A stretch of DNA of 64,000 nucleotides, taken from assembly GCA_036365515.1 (NCBI GenBank), contig CM070876.1, forward strand, positions 119,462,810 to 119,526,809, given 5' to 3'. This document shows, piece by piece, positions 31,141 to 43,593 of this stretch. The position numbers and the translations under genes were made by a program. This stretch comes from Torymus aiolomorphi. Lineage: Eukaryota > Arthropoda > Insecta > Hymenoptera > Torymidae. Within the stretch, counting starts at the first letter, position 1, and each line of letters opens with the position of its first letter. Under the pieces are notes generated by a model. It did no database searches, was not told the DNA's origin, and saw only the letters and a list, made by a program, of their open reading frames with translations.

Positions 31141-31720
31141 ATATCTTCGTATATTATGTAGTTGTGAGAGGCTTACATGCGACTCAGCCCTCCCCCTCTC
31201 CACCCCCTCCCCACCACTTCTCAGAGCCCCACCTCAGCTCCTCCTCAAAGTAAGGTTAAAATATAATTAGAAATAGGTGTTCTATGTATTACATTTGCCT
31301 CTCAAAATCTCTCCTCCCTCCTCCACCCTTCCTCCCCCTCCTACCTCTCTTACACCTCCTCAGAATATTATTCATATTGTATATCTAATTAAAGATGAAT
31401 TGTAGAAATTAGGAATTATAAATTTTTTTTTTCTCAAACTTTCTACAGTTTTTGTTACGATCTTTGATCTCGAAAATTATACTTTGAGAGTTCGAAGAAA
31501 CTTATGTATTCTCTGCAACTGGAACTCGGAACTGTACAAGAGACAATCAGTTATTATGTTCTATCTAATAAATAGCGTATTCTCTGTACGGAACTGTGAA
31601 CGAAGAGACCTATATTTATTCGCAATTATGCGCTAGACTGCCGCAATTCAACCAAGGCTAACTATTGTAAGGGATGAGGTAACAGCTGTAAGGATTCTTC
31701 TGAGCTTTTTTCGTCAGAGG
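31141..31720. repeat. CT-rich dispersed repeat, copy 1
   Basis: GCATGCGACTCA-type start (written GCGACTCAGCCC here), CCTCC-rich blocks and AAGGTTAAAATATAATTA recur at 34469-34690. No coding potential. Element class unknown. Confidence 0.55.
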
Positions 31721-31739
31721 AAATAAAATAAATCCTTAT

Positions 31740-31960
31740 TTTTCGACCCTAAGACCGCAAAATTGGACAGATAGACTGAGACAGAGAAAAGAACAGAAAC
31801 AGAGATACAGACAGGGTCACACAGATAGAGAAAGGGACAGACAGATAGAGACAGACGCAGACACAGAGACAGAGCACAAACAAGAGAGCTCAAGAGACAA
31901 AGTAAGATAAAAAGATAGACTGAGTCGAGAAGGTACGGAATCAAAGACAGCGACTTAAGG
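31740..31960. repeat. Degenerate GACAGA-type low-complexity tract
   Basis: Purine-rich units such as GACAGATAGAGACAGAC without a strict period. Similar tracts occur at 33520-34260 and 36190-37640. Confidence 0.7.
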
Positions 31961-32570
31961 GTAGAGTACCATTGAAAGTGATCAAAAATTCCATTTTCCT
32001 TTTTTATTAGAGAAGTGTAATTTATAACTCTTTAATTTTAAGAGAAAACCATGTCCATACATACATTTGATAATACAATATTTTCTTTCATATTTTTCGA
32101 AAATTGTATTTCTTAATTTTTTTGTCCATTTTCACCATTTTTTACATAATCTTTGAATTCAAATTCAAAGACGCTTTACCTCTTATTTTTTAAAGCATTT
32201 TATATTTTTACGACTAATACTCTATAAAGTGTACCACTTGCTACCAATCCAATAAATTCACGATTTACCAGTTCGGCGTAATATCAATTTGTAAAATTTT
32301 TGTAAATCAATTTGTAATTAGCAAAAGCAGTCAAATTTTAATGATTCAAATTTTAATTTTAATTTACATAGTTTCCATGTAAAATACTGTAGAAAATCCC
32401 CAAAAGTTCCATACAGTATGTTACATAGTTTTATACGTGTAGAATACTTATGTTTTTGACAGTCAGTCTTAGACACACCCATCTCTGGTACACAGTAAAG
32501 AATCAAGCAGAAGAAAGGCAATATACCTGTTTATTGTGTTTTGGAGTATTTTGACTGTTTTGAAAAGTCG
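31961..32570. other. AT-rich sequence, nothing recognised
   Basis: No convincing ORF or structured repeat. It directly precedes the transposase fragment. Confidence 0.5.
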
Positions 32571-33122
32571 AAAATGCAGTCTTTTAATAGAAGTTGGCGT
32601 CCAGAAAGAGCACGACTGACCAAGAAAAAGGCTTATCTGAGTTTAATCAGGGAAAAGACCAAAATAAAAGTGAAGCACTCTAACCTGCCAAGCAAAAGAA
32701 CAGCCACCTGTTGATTACAACACTGAAAAATTTCTTCTTATGCATACATCGGTGCGGTTAAAACTTTTACAAAATATTAAGTGCAGAGAGTGTGGAGAGC
32801 AAGAGCTTAGTAGAGAATTTTTTGATGCGATTGAGCACTCTTCTAAAATAACATTGAAATGTATGTCTTGTGGTTGGGTGGCAGGAGAGAGTCATTCAAG
32901 CCTTCGTATACAAGCCACGCTCTCCTTATTTAGTGAATTAAAGAATTGTGAACGGTGTTAATTGTATTGGTTTAGTTGTTGCTGCCCTAGAGTGACTTTG
33001 TGCTATCATGAACATGAACCGCTTGTCCAAGAATGCTTTTCAACTGCAGTTGAAAGCACAACATAAAGAAGACAGTGCCCTCAAGGATATTGTACTTAGA
33101 ACTGCTCATCAGCAAGTTTAGA
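32571..33122 (+). pseudogene. Mutator-like transposase fragment
   Basis: 32701-32961 encodes PVDYNTEKFLLMHTSVRLKL, then KCRECG and KCMSCGW: two CxxC pairs about 25 residues apart, the zinc-binding start of a Mutator-like transposase family common in insects. After a one-base frameshift, 32949-33122 encodes NGVNCIGLVVAALE, a stop, LCAIMNMNRLSKNAFQ and LKAQHKED, matching the family's 'L..FCGIMNMP' block. The catalytic core downstream is missing. Terminal inverted repeats were not found. The family call rests on memory of conserved blocks. Confidence 0.45.
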
Positions 33123-33519
33123 AACACACGATACTTTGTCAAATAGTAGTATTTGTGATATATCAAGAGAAGGATAGAAATGGCTGATGTCAATGCAGTG
33201 TCTGAGTATTTTTTTAATAATTTAATTTTATGATATTCAAAATGTTCCAAGCGTATGCAATTTTTTTGCACCTTTCTTACTTTTGTTTTTACAGATTTTG
33301 GAACTAATTTAGAAAACTTCAATCCGGAGCTAGAATTGATTTGATCTTTATTTTTTTAGTTGGAAGTTTAAATATTATTAAAATTTAATAATTTTTTATT
33401 GTTTTTATTTTATAACTACTCAATCTAACCGTATAAAAAAATTTCAATTTAAAATCAATTAACTCGAGGTAGATTTTGAGTATTCGATGCTAAAAATATA
33501 TAGTTGTAATCGCATACAC
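33123..33519. other. AT-rich sequence, nothing recognised
   Basis: Possibly more decayed transposase sequence up to about 33220 (EMADVNAVSEYFF-like translation), then AT-rich sequence without features. Confidence 0.4.
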
Positions 33520-34260
<741 letters not shown>

Positions 34261-34429
34261 AATAAGGCAAACAATTGTGTAAGGTAATCCAATTGTAAGT
34301 GAAATTAAACATTTTGATGCGCCTATGGCAGTATCACAGGGCAGGACGAAAAACTATTACTATAGACATTATAGATTACTGTATTAAAGTATATGCTTAA
34401 TTAAGAAATGAAATTTATTTCTTGATTGG

Positions 34430-34700
34430 GAGTAGACGTGCGGAGCGAGTAGGAGGGTACCCCTCAAGTATCTTCCTATATTATATACTTGTAAAAGGTT
34501 TGCATGCGACTCAACACCTCCTCCTTGCCACTCCACACAGCTACTTCTCAGATCCTCCTTAAAATAAGGTTAAAATATAATTAAAAATGGGTGTTTTTAG
34601 TATTATATTTGCTCCCCAAAACCCGTCCTCGCCCCTCCTCACAGTTCCTCCTCCCTCCTCCTCCTATCCCTCCTCATAATTATGGGGGTTAAAAATTCGA
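34430..34700. repeat. CT-rich dispersed repeat, copy 2
   Basis: GGAGCGAGTAGGAGGGTACCC, GCATGCGACTCAACACCTCC and AAGGTTAAAATATAATTA match the repeat at 31141-31720 and the terminal GAGCGGAGTG...GGGTACCCCT at 38050-38080. Confidence 0.55.
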
Positions 34701-36180
34701 AAAAAGGTAGGTATTTCTCAAAATTGGAATAAACAAGTTTTTAAAGTCTCTGGTCACGATTTTGCTGTCGGAGTTTCGAAATTCAAAATGGCGAATCCCA
34801 ATATGGCGGTTGGAAGTTCGAAAAATTCTTAGATTTTGCGTAAAATTGTAACACATTGGTTTTCGAGGTCGCTGTTCCCGTTCTTGTTATCAGACTTTCG
34901 AAATTCAAAATGACGGTAAAAAGTTCGAAAGAAGCTTAAATTTTGCTGAAAATTGGTATACAGGGATTTTCAAGGTCGCTGACCAAGATTTTTCCATTGG
35001 ACTTACAAAATTTAAAATGGCGGATACAACATGATGGTTAAAAATTCGCAAAAAGCTTAGGTTAGGTCTCATTTGGAATACAGAGTTTCGAAGTCGCTGA
35101 TGACGATTTTGCTATCAGACTTTCGAAATTCAAAATGGCTGATCCAATATGTCGGTTAAAAATGCGTAAAAAAACTTAGGCTTTGCTCAAAGTTGTAACG
35201 CATGGATTTTCGAGGTCGCTGTTCACGTTCTTGCTATCAGACTTTCGAAATTCAAAATGGAGGATCCAATTTGACGGCTAAAAATTCGTGAAAAGCTTAG
35301 ATTTTGCTGTCAATTGGAATACAGAGGTTTCGAAGGAGCTGATCCCGTTTTTTTCTATCAAATTCTAAACGGCGGATCCAATATGGTGTTTAGAAGTTCG
35401 AAGAAAGCTTAGATTTTGCTCAAAATTGTAACGCATGGGTTTTCGAGGTTGCTGTTCGCGTCCTTGCTATCAGACTTTCAAAATTCAAAATGGCGGTAAA
35501 AAGTTCGAAGGAAGCTTAAATTTTGATCAAGATTTCGCTCTTGGTCTTCCGAAATTCAAAATGACGGATCCAATATGGCTGGCAAAAGTTCGACGGAAGA
35601 TTAGATTTTGCATAAAATTTGGATACCGGTGTTTTCGTGGTCGCTAATCAAGATTTTGCTATCAGACTTTCAAAATTCAAAATAGAGGATTCAATTTGAC
35701 GGTTAAAAGTGCGTAGAAAGCTTAGATATTGCTGTAAATTGGTATACAGAGATTTTTAGGGATGCTGATCAAGATTTTGCTGTTGAACTTTCGAAATTCA
35801 GAATGGCGGTAAAAAGTTCGAAGAAAACTTAGAGTTGGCTAAAAATTGGTATACAGGGGTTTTTGAAGACGCTGATCAAGATTTTACTATTGGACTTTCG
35901 AAATTCAAAATGGAGGATCCAATATGGCGCTAAAAAGTTGGAAAAAAGCTTAGATTTTGCACAAAATTGTAACACATGTGTATTCGAGATCGCTGCTCAC
36001 GTTCTTACTATCAGACTTTCTAAACGAAAAATAACCGTAAAAAGTTCGAAGGAAGCTTAGAATTACTGAAAATTGGTATACATGGTTTTTTTTAGGACGC
36101 TGACCAAGATTTTGCTATTGGTCTTTCGAAATTCAAAATGATGGATCCAATATGGCTGTCAAAATTTCGACGGAAGCTAA
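34700..36180. repeat. ~115-bp tandem repeat with AAAATGGCGGATCC box, about 13 units
   Basis: Diverged units carry TTCGAAATTCAAAATGGCGG, ATCCAATATGGCGG, AGCTTAGATTTTGCT and ACTTTCGAAATTC in order. Boxes start near 34782, 34898, 35010, 35127, 35248 and on to 36128. Some units lack the ATCCAATATGG half. Non-coding. Confidence 0.85.
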
Positions 36181-37640
36181 AAGACGGACGACTAGGACAG
36201 AGGCGTAGAGACGGAGACGTAGAGGCAGAGTCGGAAAAACAGAGACAGACGCGTAGAGACAGGGACCTACAGGTAGAGACGTAGAGAGAGACATAGAGAC
36301 GGAGTTAGAGACAGAGACGTGGAGGCAGAGACGTAGAGACGGACATGTAGAGAGAGAGAGAGAGAGAGACGTTGAGACAGAGACGTAGGAACAGGGACAT
36401 AGAGACCAAAAAGTATTTTCACCATACCCGGAAATACACCATAGCCGGAAGTACCACTTTCGCCCCCGAGCTCAAGGATGCGAATGTGGTATTGTTGGCA
36501 CATGGATGTTGAAAAATAATATACGCGCCACGGGAGGAAAATTGATAAGTTTTTTCCTCCCAAGATGCGTAATATACTGTTCCTTAGTCATTTTTCAATT
36601 AAGCATGTGCCGACAATACCACATTCGCAATTTCTTTGAAAAAATAGAAACCTACGCTAAAGGACTCCGCACACAATGTATGGGAAAAAATCATCAAGTC
36701 AAATTGAACGAAACTTTTGAAAAAGATAGATCTTGAGGTTCTGAAGAAATCTATATTTTTCTTCTACAGACATGTGGAGACACACCGTAGAGACAGAGCT
36801 TAGAGACGGAAATGTATTGCCAGAGACGTAAAGAGAGAGATTAGAGACAGAAACGTAGAGACAGGCACGTAAACACGTACACATATAAACAAAGATGTGC
36901 ATGCATAGCTGTGGAGACAGAGACGTAGAAACAGAAACGTAGAGACAGGCACGTAGGACAGAGACGAAGAGACAGAGACGTAGTGAGAGAGATTAGAAAC
37001 AGAAACGTAGAGACAGATGCGTAGGGAGAGAGACGTAGAAGCAGAGGCAGAGAGACCGAGACGTAGAGACATAAAAGTAGATACAGAAACGTAAAGACAG
37101 AGATTAGAGATATACCTATAGAGACCGAGACGTAAAGTGAAACACGCAGAGTGAGAGAGATTAAAGGCAGAAACAGAGATGTAGAGACAGCCACATAGGT
37201 ACGAAGCCGTAGAGTCAGAGTCGTAGAGGGAGAGATTTGAGACAGTGACGTAGAGATAGAGACGTAGTGATAGAGACAGAAAAGTCGAGACAGAGACGTG
37301 AAAACAGAGATTAGAGACAGAGCTTTAGATTCAGACGCGTAAAGACAGAGACATAGAGAAAGGGAGAGAGAGAGACAGAGAGAAAGAGGGAAAGAGAGAC
37401 AGAGAGAGAGGGAGACGGGGGTGGAGGAGAGAGAGAGAGACAGAGACGTACAGACAGACGTACAGACAGAGGAGTACAGACGGTGGCATAGAGACGGAGA
37501 CGTAGAGGCAGAGTCGGAAAAGCAGAGACTGAAACGTAGAGATAGAGAGTTGGAGACAGAGACGTGCAGGCAGTGACGTAGAGACAGACATGTAGAGAGA
37601 GACGTTGAGGCAGAGACGTAGAGACAGAGAGATGGAAACC
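36181..37640. repeat. GACGTAGAGACAGA minisatellite
   Basis: Irregular repeats of AGAGACAGAGACGTAGAG over ~1.4 kb, interrupted at 36410-36770 by the first hairpin repeat. Purine-rich on the plus strand. Confidence 0.85.
36410..36770. repeat. Hairpin-bearing repeat, copy 1
   Basis: Contains 26-base inverted arms (36479-36504 and 36604-36629, TGCGAATGTGGTATTGTTGG / CCGACAATACCACATTCGCA) with further inner pairing (GGGAGGAAAA / TTTTCCTCCC). About 90% similar by eye to copy 2 at 37645-38005. Confidence 0.85.
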
Positions 37641-37644
37641 AAAA

Positions 37645-38005
37645 ACTATTTTCACCATACTCGAAAGTACGCCATAGCCGGAAGTACCACTTTCACCCCC
37701 AGCTCAAAGATGCGAATGTGGTATTGTCGGCACATGGAAGTTGAAAAATAATATACGCACCACGGGAAGAGAATTGATATGTTTTTTCCTCCCAAGATAC
37801 GTAATGTACTATTTCTTAGTCATTTCTCAATTAAGCATTTGCCGAAAATACCACATTCGCAATTTCTTTGAAAAAATAGAAATCTACACTAAAAGATACT
37901 GCACACAATGTACGAGAAAAAATCATCAGCTGACACTGAACGAAATTTTTGAAAAAGATAGATTTTGAGGTTCTGAAGAAATCTATCTTTTTCTTCTAAG
38001 TTTCA
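37645..38005. repeat. Hairpin-bearing repeat, copy 2
   Basis: Direct repeat of 36410-36770, offset about 1.23 kb. Arms at 37711-37736 and 37836-37861. Both copies follow a GACGTAGAGACAGA tract, so the minisatellite and hairpin may be parts of one larger unit. Confidence 0.85.
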
Positions 38006-38419
38006 CTCTAGATTAAATTAAATAGATTTTCTAAATTCTAATTGGGTGTTGACGAGCGGAGTGAATAGGGGGTACCCCTCTAGTATATATATATATGGCC
38101 GACTCTGTGAAATCGAGAGGTCAAAATATCAATCTTCATCAAACTCTCACAAAATCTTCTGCTACGTATTCGGGATGCCCCTGAATTTTTTTTAATTTTT
38201 TTGACCAATTGTTTTCGATATATCAGAGGTCAAAAATTGAATTTTCATGATTTTTTGAATTTTTGTTGCATTTTCAATTGATAATTATTCTTCGAAGGTT
38301 TCATATAAATTAAAAATTTTTTATACGAAAATTAGGAAATTTTCTCAATAAATAGAAGAACAAATTATTAATATTGTATATTTGATGCGAATATCATAAT
38401 ATTTCTTTAAATATTTTCG
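38006..38419. other. Repeat edge and AT-rich flank
   Basis: GAGCGGAGTG...GGGTACCCCTCTAGTATATATAT at 38052-38095 resembles 34440-34480. The rest is AT-rich without ORFs and leads into the LINE 5' region. Confidence 0.45.
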
Positions 38420-38519
38420 TCGATACAGCAAGATAGTGCTGGCTGGCGGTGTGCCACCCGACAAGATTAACGAAAAATTGTTTAAATGTCATCCAAAACA
38501 AAAATTTTGAGCAGTAGTG

Positions 38520-39817
38520 TGTATAATCTGTAAAATGTGTAGTATGTGAGTGACTTTAAACAATTAAACAATACCAAAATTTTAAGTAATACTCTTATAT
38601 GTCCTAAACATGTAGACGAGATCAACATAATCTTAAAAACCAAAAACGTGGCTTTAGATGATGCAGCTAGAATAATAATAACTCAAATAAAGAAAAATCA
38701 AAAACAAGAACTAAAGAAACAACTTCTTAAAGAAACAAGAGGAAAGAGCGGACGAAGATAATAATGAAACAATATACGAAGAAAAAACCGAACTAGAAAG
38801 CATGAAGATCGAAAATAAATTATGAAAGTAACTTATTACTGAACTACAAGAAAAAATGACCTGCTAACAAAATTATTAGATAAAGGAAAAATAAATAACA
38901 ATGGTAAGAAAATATCTTACGCTGAGGCAACTATGAGTGCAAAACCAATTCGAAAACGTATATCTAAAGTAACTATAAACAAAAAAAAAACAAATAAGAA
39001 TGAAAAACTAACTACTAAACAATGCATGTTAAACTATTTCAACAAAGATAGAAATATACAAACAAATAAAGTCGATTACAAAAATGAAAACGAAGGTACA
39101 GTCAATTTGCACAAACGAAGAAAGTGTGAGAATAGCCGAAGAACTCCTAACATCGAAGTTAGCTAATAGTTCGAAAATAGAAAAAGAACGAATAATGAAT
39201 CCCAAAATTAAAGCAGTTGGAATGGAGAATTATTTGGAGTCAGATATGGAAGCTCTAGAACAAGATATTAACAATAGAAGCTTTAAAAATTTTGAAACGA
39301 AATGCAAAGTATTGCACGTATATACTAACAAAAAGACTGAATTATTATAGCTGAATTATAGCTGAAGTACTAGCTGAACTGTATAAATATATCAAAGAAA
39401 ATAGTGATAAAGTTTTTGTGGGACTCGAGAGGTGGAAAGTGTACGATTAATGTTAGGCCGTGTTACAACTGCGGGAGATTTGGACACAGTGGCGCAAAAT
39501 GTGACAACGAAAAAATATGTTTAAAATGCACTGGAAATCATGACACAAATACGTGCAACAGTAAAACATTAAGGTCTCTAAATTGTTACTATAGCAATCG
39601 GAAATACAAGACAAACTTCGATATAAAGCATGCAACTTATGATAGTGACACGTGTAGAATAATAAAATCAAATATAAAAAATTGCATAGAAATGACGGAT
39701 TATCCATTAAAACCTGCAATTCAAAAGTATACCGGTAATGCAGGTAACTTTCACCTACCGAAGATAACATCGCCAGCAATATTGACAATGACAGACGGAT
39801 GTTATGCAGACGGATAA
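38520..39817 (+). pseudogene. LINE ORF1 with CCHC knuckles, broken
   Basis: The N-terminus is MSDFKQLNNTKILSNTLIC (38546 onward), then Lys-rich helical sequence and the block NPKIKAVGMENYLESDMEAL (about 39198-39260). After frameshifts come three zinc knuckles: CYNCGRFGHSGAKC, CLKCTGNHDTNTC and a third with Cys replaced in part (LNCYYSNRKYKTNF). It ends near TDYPLKPAIQKY. This copy keeps about 200 N-terminal residues that the copy at 48671-52594 lacks. Confidence 0.75.
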
Positions 39818-41233
39818 CAGAACCAGTACTAGCTCAGCAAACTTTATAAAAATAAACATCCAAGGACACGCAAAATGGAGAGTAATAGACTTCCTAGAGT
39901 TTGTACAAACAGAAAGTATTGTCAATGATGTTCAAGCTCTCAATAAAAATATCTGCTACAATAACTTGATATTATATACAAATATTAGAAGTTTAAATGC
40001 AAATTTACAAAACTCGAAATTCTTATTGAGAACTTGAAAATCAAGTCTATAATAATAATTTGCGCGAAAACTTGGTATCTGGAATATTTTCAATGTTTCA
40101 CCTTGAATGGTTATAAAAGTTATTATAATGACAGTTTATTAAATCAAAATGATGGAGTTGTTACTTATGTTAAGGAAAGCGTGGTTGAAACTACGAAAAC
40201 AATAAGAATTGGTAGGCTAAGTATACTTAATACTAAACTAAGAATAAAAAACAATGAAAATCTTGAAATATCCGCGATTTACAGATCACATGATTTACCT
40301 AAACCGGAATTTGTAATAAATATAGAAACTTTCCTAAATAAAAAAAAATGTTAAAAATCACTGGATCGTAGGGGATTTTAATATTGATTTACTAGATATG
40401 AATAACCTTAGTTTGGAATTTTTAAATAATTTTCTGGAAAAAGGATATACGCCATGTTTTTCTGATATAACTAGGCCATCTAACAGCAATAATGATGGAA
40501 CCTGTATAGATAATTTCTTTATCAAAACAAACACAATTAACATTAGGCCATATAAACTGCTGCAATCAGTTACTGACCATTATCCATTACTAGTAAATTT
40601 TAACAATTCACTTCCACAAGATCAATATAACGAAAAACATAACTCTGTAAATTTAACAAAATTAAAAATAATATCAACCACAAACAAGTGGAATTTGCTA
40701 AAAAATGAAAAAAAAGTAAACGGGGAAATTAAATCCTTCATTAATAAAATGCAAATATGTATAAACATGGCACAAAGGAGAAATAAAAAGAGAATTAGTA
40801 CCTATTCTAAACCTAGCAAAGCTTGGATTTCAAAAGGTATAATGATTTCGTGTAAAACGTAAGAATTGCTATACAAAATATGGAGGCAAAATGTAAATAA
40901 CGATTCACTTAAAGAAGAATACAAACAATGTGTGAAAATATTAGACAAGGTAATTATAGATGCCAAAATGAAATACGAAGCAAAAGAAATAGAGTCTCGT
41001 AGTAAAAACCTATGACAGTTATGGAACTATTTAAATAAAAAATTAAACAAGAACAAACCTTATAACATGAACATATAATATATCTACGACGAAAATAATA
41101 GGAAAATTGAAAATACAAAGGAAATAGCAAATTATATAAATAAATATTTCTGTGAAATAGGCGATAAGATAAGTCAAAACACTAAAAAACCCATTAGCTC
41201 TAAATTAAATCTACCGCAAATGAATAACAATTG
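39804..41233 (+). pseudogene. LINE ORF2: endonuclease and RT start, broken
   Basis: ORF2 overlaps the end of ORF1 by 14 bases. Blocks seen are LILYTNIRSLNANLQN (endonuclease start), IIICAKTWYLE (the catalytic Glu of the T-E-T pattern is changed), NQNDGVVTYVK, EISAIYRSHDLPK, VGDFNIDLLD (40370-40395), DGTCIDNFFIK and TDHYPLLVNF. It then continues with stops through the linker to LNKKLNKNK near 41040. The RT core is absent. Confidence 0.75.
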
Positions 41234-41235
41234 TA

Positions 41236-41588
41236 ACGGGCGCCGATATAAGGAACGAATAAGAGTACCGCGCGCCACGCGGTGAACGAGGAAGACCGAG
41301 AAGAAGAAGCTGCCGCGCCCCTACGAAAGCAATGCAGGGGCCATGTTGTGTAGTATCGTAACACGAATAGAACGTGCGAGAGTTACCGCCGCGAATTGTG
41401 CTGTTATATGAGAGTCTGTGTGCCATGCCTCCACCGCTGCACCGAAATAGCCACCGCGCCGCCGCCGAGCAGAAAAAAGAAAGAAGGAGCGAATGACAAG
41501 CGGAGAGGAGCGAGTGACGAGCAGAGGGGAGCGAGAGGTGGAGAGACCACCCAGTGCAACATCGCCGCTGTGCAACAAGTGAGAGAGA
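41236..41588. other. GC-rich segment, possible LTR fragment
   Basis: Starts TGTAACGGGCGCCGATATAA, a plausible LTR 5' end, and is much richer in GC than either neighbour. The frame at 41396-41599 is basic and low-complexity and unlikely to be coding. No second copy in the window, so the LTR idea is weak. Confidence 0.3.
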
Positions 41589-42060
41589 TAGGTAGGTAGA
41601 TAGATAGATATTTATTTATTGTGATATGATCACAAAGTATATACAGAATACAGAATAATTACAATTAAATCGCCAAAAATTAAAATATAAAACATGTATA
41701 TAACAGATCAAATACTTATAAAAGATGATATCACAGTCAAAATAATACTAAGGTTATCTCTATTAATATCACAGATCATATACTTATAAAAGATGACATC
41801 ACAGTCAAAATAAAACCGCTGCTAACTGTTTTAGCAGAACGCTTTCTCAAAGAGAATTGATAAATTACATCAAATAATTTTTTTAAATGTACATTTTAAT
41901 ATCAATCTTCATTCTTTCTGCATATCTGATTTTTCATAAATACAATTATTCAAAATAATCAAGAAAATTATATTTAAAATAGCTATGTAGTAATTATTAA
42001 ATTGCAAATTAAAAAGTTTAAAGTATCACATGCTATTATCACATGCTATTAATTGAATTT
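41589..42060 (-). repeat. LINE 3'-UTR remnant with (GATA)n tail
   Basis: GATAGATAGATATTTATTTATT is the reverse complement of the tail type seen at 2482-2504. GATATCACAGTCAAAATAA occurs twice (about 41729 and 41798 as GACATCACAGTC), as in the other LINE 3'-UTR remnants. No coding part. Confidence 0.6.
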
Positions 42061-42693
42061 ATAAATTAATTGCATTTCTTGGAAATTTCTTCGGCGTTTT
42101 CTTCGAAAACCTGCTAACACGTTTGCTTCAAAACCCCGTCTACTCAGCGAAGACTTCGAAAATCCACGAACTCATAAAGTGGTTTCAAAAACCATATAAC
42201 TCGGCGAAGGTTAATAATATCCGACTTAATAATATCCGATTGGGCCGAAAAAAATATGGGTAGATAGGAAATTTCAGGACCCTTCAGAAAATGGGCCTAC
42301 TTCCGAAAGATATACAAACCCAGAGCCAAAAAAAATTATTTTCGATTTTTCCATTTTTTCATTATTTTTTTTAATCGACTTAATAATAACGGATCAGGCC
42401 AAAAAAATATGGGTAGATACGAATTTTCAAGACCTTTCAGAAAATCGGCCTACTTCCGACCGATATCCAAACCCCCAGAGCCCCCAGAGTCAAAATTATT
42501 TTCTATTTTTCCATATTTTTCTTTATTTTTTTAACCGACTTAATAATATCCGATTGGGCAAAAAAATATGGGAAGATTGGTAATTTCAAGACCTTTCAGA
42601 AAATAGTCTTCAGGCCGATATCCAAACCCAGAGCCAACAAAAATTATTTTTGATTTTTCCATATTTTGCTTTATTTTTCGTTAACCGACTTAA

Positions 42694-42831
42694 CCTTCTG
42701 ACAGCCGGCACGACGCCATATGGCGTCATACCATGATCGGCCCACATATACTATTACTTAAGAAACACTTATATGGAAAATTTCGATAAAGTTACAGTTT
42801 TTCAGTGGGAAAAATGTCGGCTGTAAGAAGA
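42694..42831. mobile_element. TTAA MITE copy 1
   Basis: 138 bp with CTTCTGACAGCCGGCA and TGTCGGCTGTAAGAAG ends, flanked by TTAA. See copy 4 (45250-45387) for the full description. Confidence 0.8.
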
Positions 42832-43455
42832 TTAATAATATCCGATTGGGCCGAAAAAAATATGGGTAGATAGGATATTTCAAGACCTTTCAGAAAATGG
42901 GCCTACTTTAGATCAGAGCAAAAATTATTTTCAATTTTTCCATATTTTTCGTTATTTTTTTAACCGTCTTATTAATATTCGATTGAACCGGAAAAAATTC
43001 GGTTAGATAGGAAATTTCAAGGTCTTCCAGAAAATGGGCCTACTTCCGACCGATATCCAAACCCCCAGAGCCCCCAGAGCAAAAAAAAATTATTTTCTAT
43101 TTTTCCATATTTTTCTTTATTTTTTTAAACGACTTAATAATATCCGATTGGGCCGAAAGAAACATGGGTAGATAGGATATTTCAAGACCTTCCCGAAAAT
43201 GGGCCTACTTCCGACCGATATCCAAACCCCCAGAGCCCCCCAGAGCCAAAAAAATTATTTTGGGTTTTTCCATATTTTTCTTTATTTTTTTTTAATCGAC
43301 TTAATAATATCCGTTCGGGCAAAAAAAATATGGGTAGATTGGTAATTTCAAGACCTTTCAGAAAATAGTCTTCAGGCCGATATCCAAACCCAGAGCCAAC
43401 AAAAATTATTTTTGATTTTTCCATATTTTGCTTTATTTTTCGTTAACCGACTTAA

Positions 43456-43593
43456 CCTTCGCACAGCCGGCACGACGCCATATGGCGTCATACCATGATC
43501 AGCCCACATATACTATTACTTAAGAAACACTTATATGGAAAATTTCGATAAAGTTACAGTTTTTCAGTGGGAAAAATGTCGGCTGTAAGAAGA
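43456..43593. mobile_element. TTAA MITE copy 2
   Basis: As copy 1, with left end CCTTCGCACAGCCGG. Confidence 0.8.

Larger units (their letters stand above)
38420..41233 (+). mobile_element. Second LINE family, plus-strand copy, 3' part missing
   Basis: Same family as 48671-52594: matching ORF1 zinc knuckles, endonuclease start and linker. It runs from a putative 5' UTR through ORF1 and the endonuclease to the RT finger region and stops at 41233, before the catalytic RT core. Loss of the 3' half is unlike normal LINE truncation, so later deletion or insertion is inferred (a GC-rich piece starts at 41236). Confidence 0.75.

Noticed and set aside
36267..37658. Leu-Ser-Val-rich frames on the minus strand that look like membrane proteins
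   Set aside because: Translations of the GACGTAGAGACAGA minisatellite; apparent hydrophobic segments are composition effects.
41396..41599. Basic 67-codon frame in the GC-rich segment
   Set aside because: Low-complexity Arg/Gly/Glu content, no domain, and it runs into the GATA repeat.
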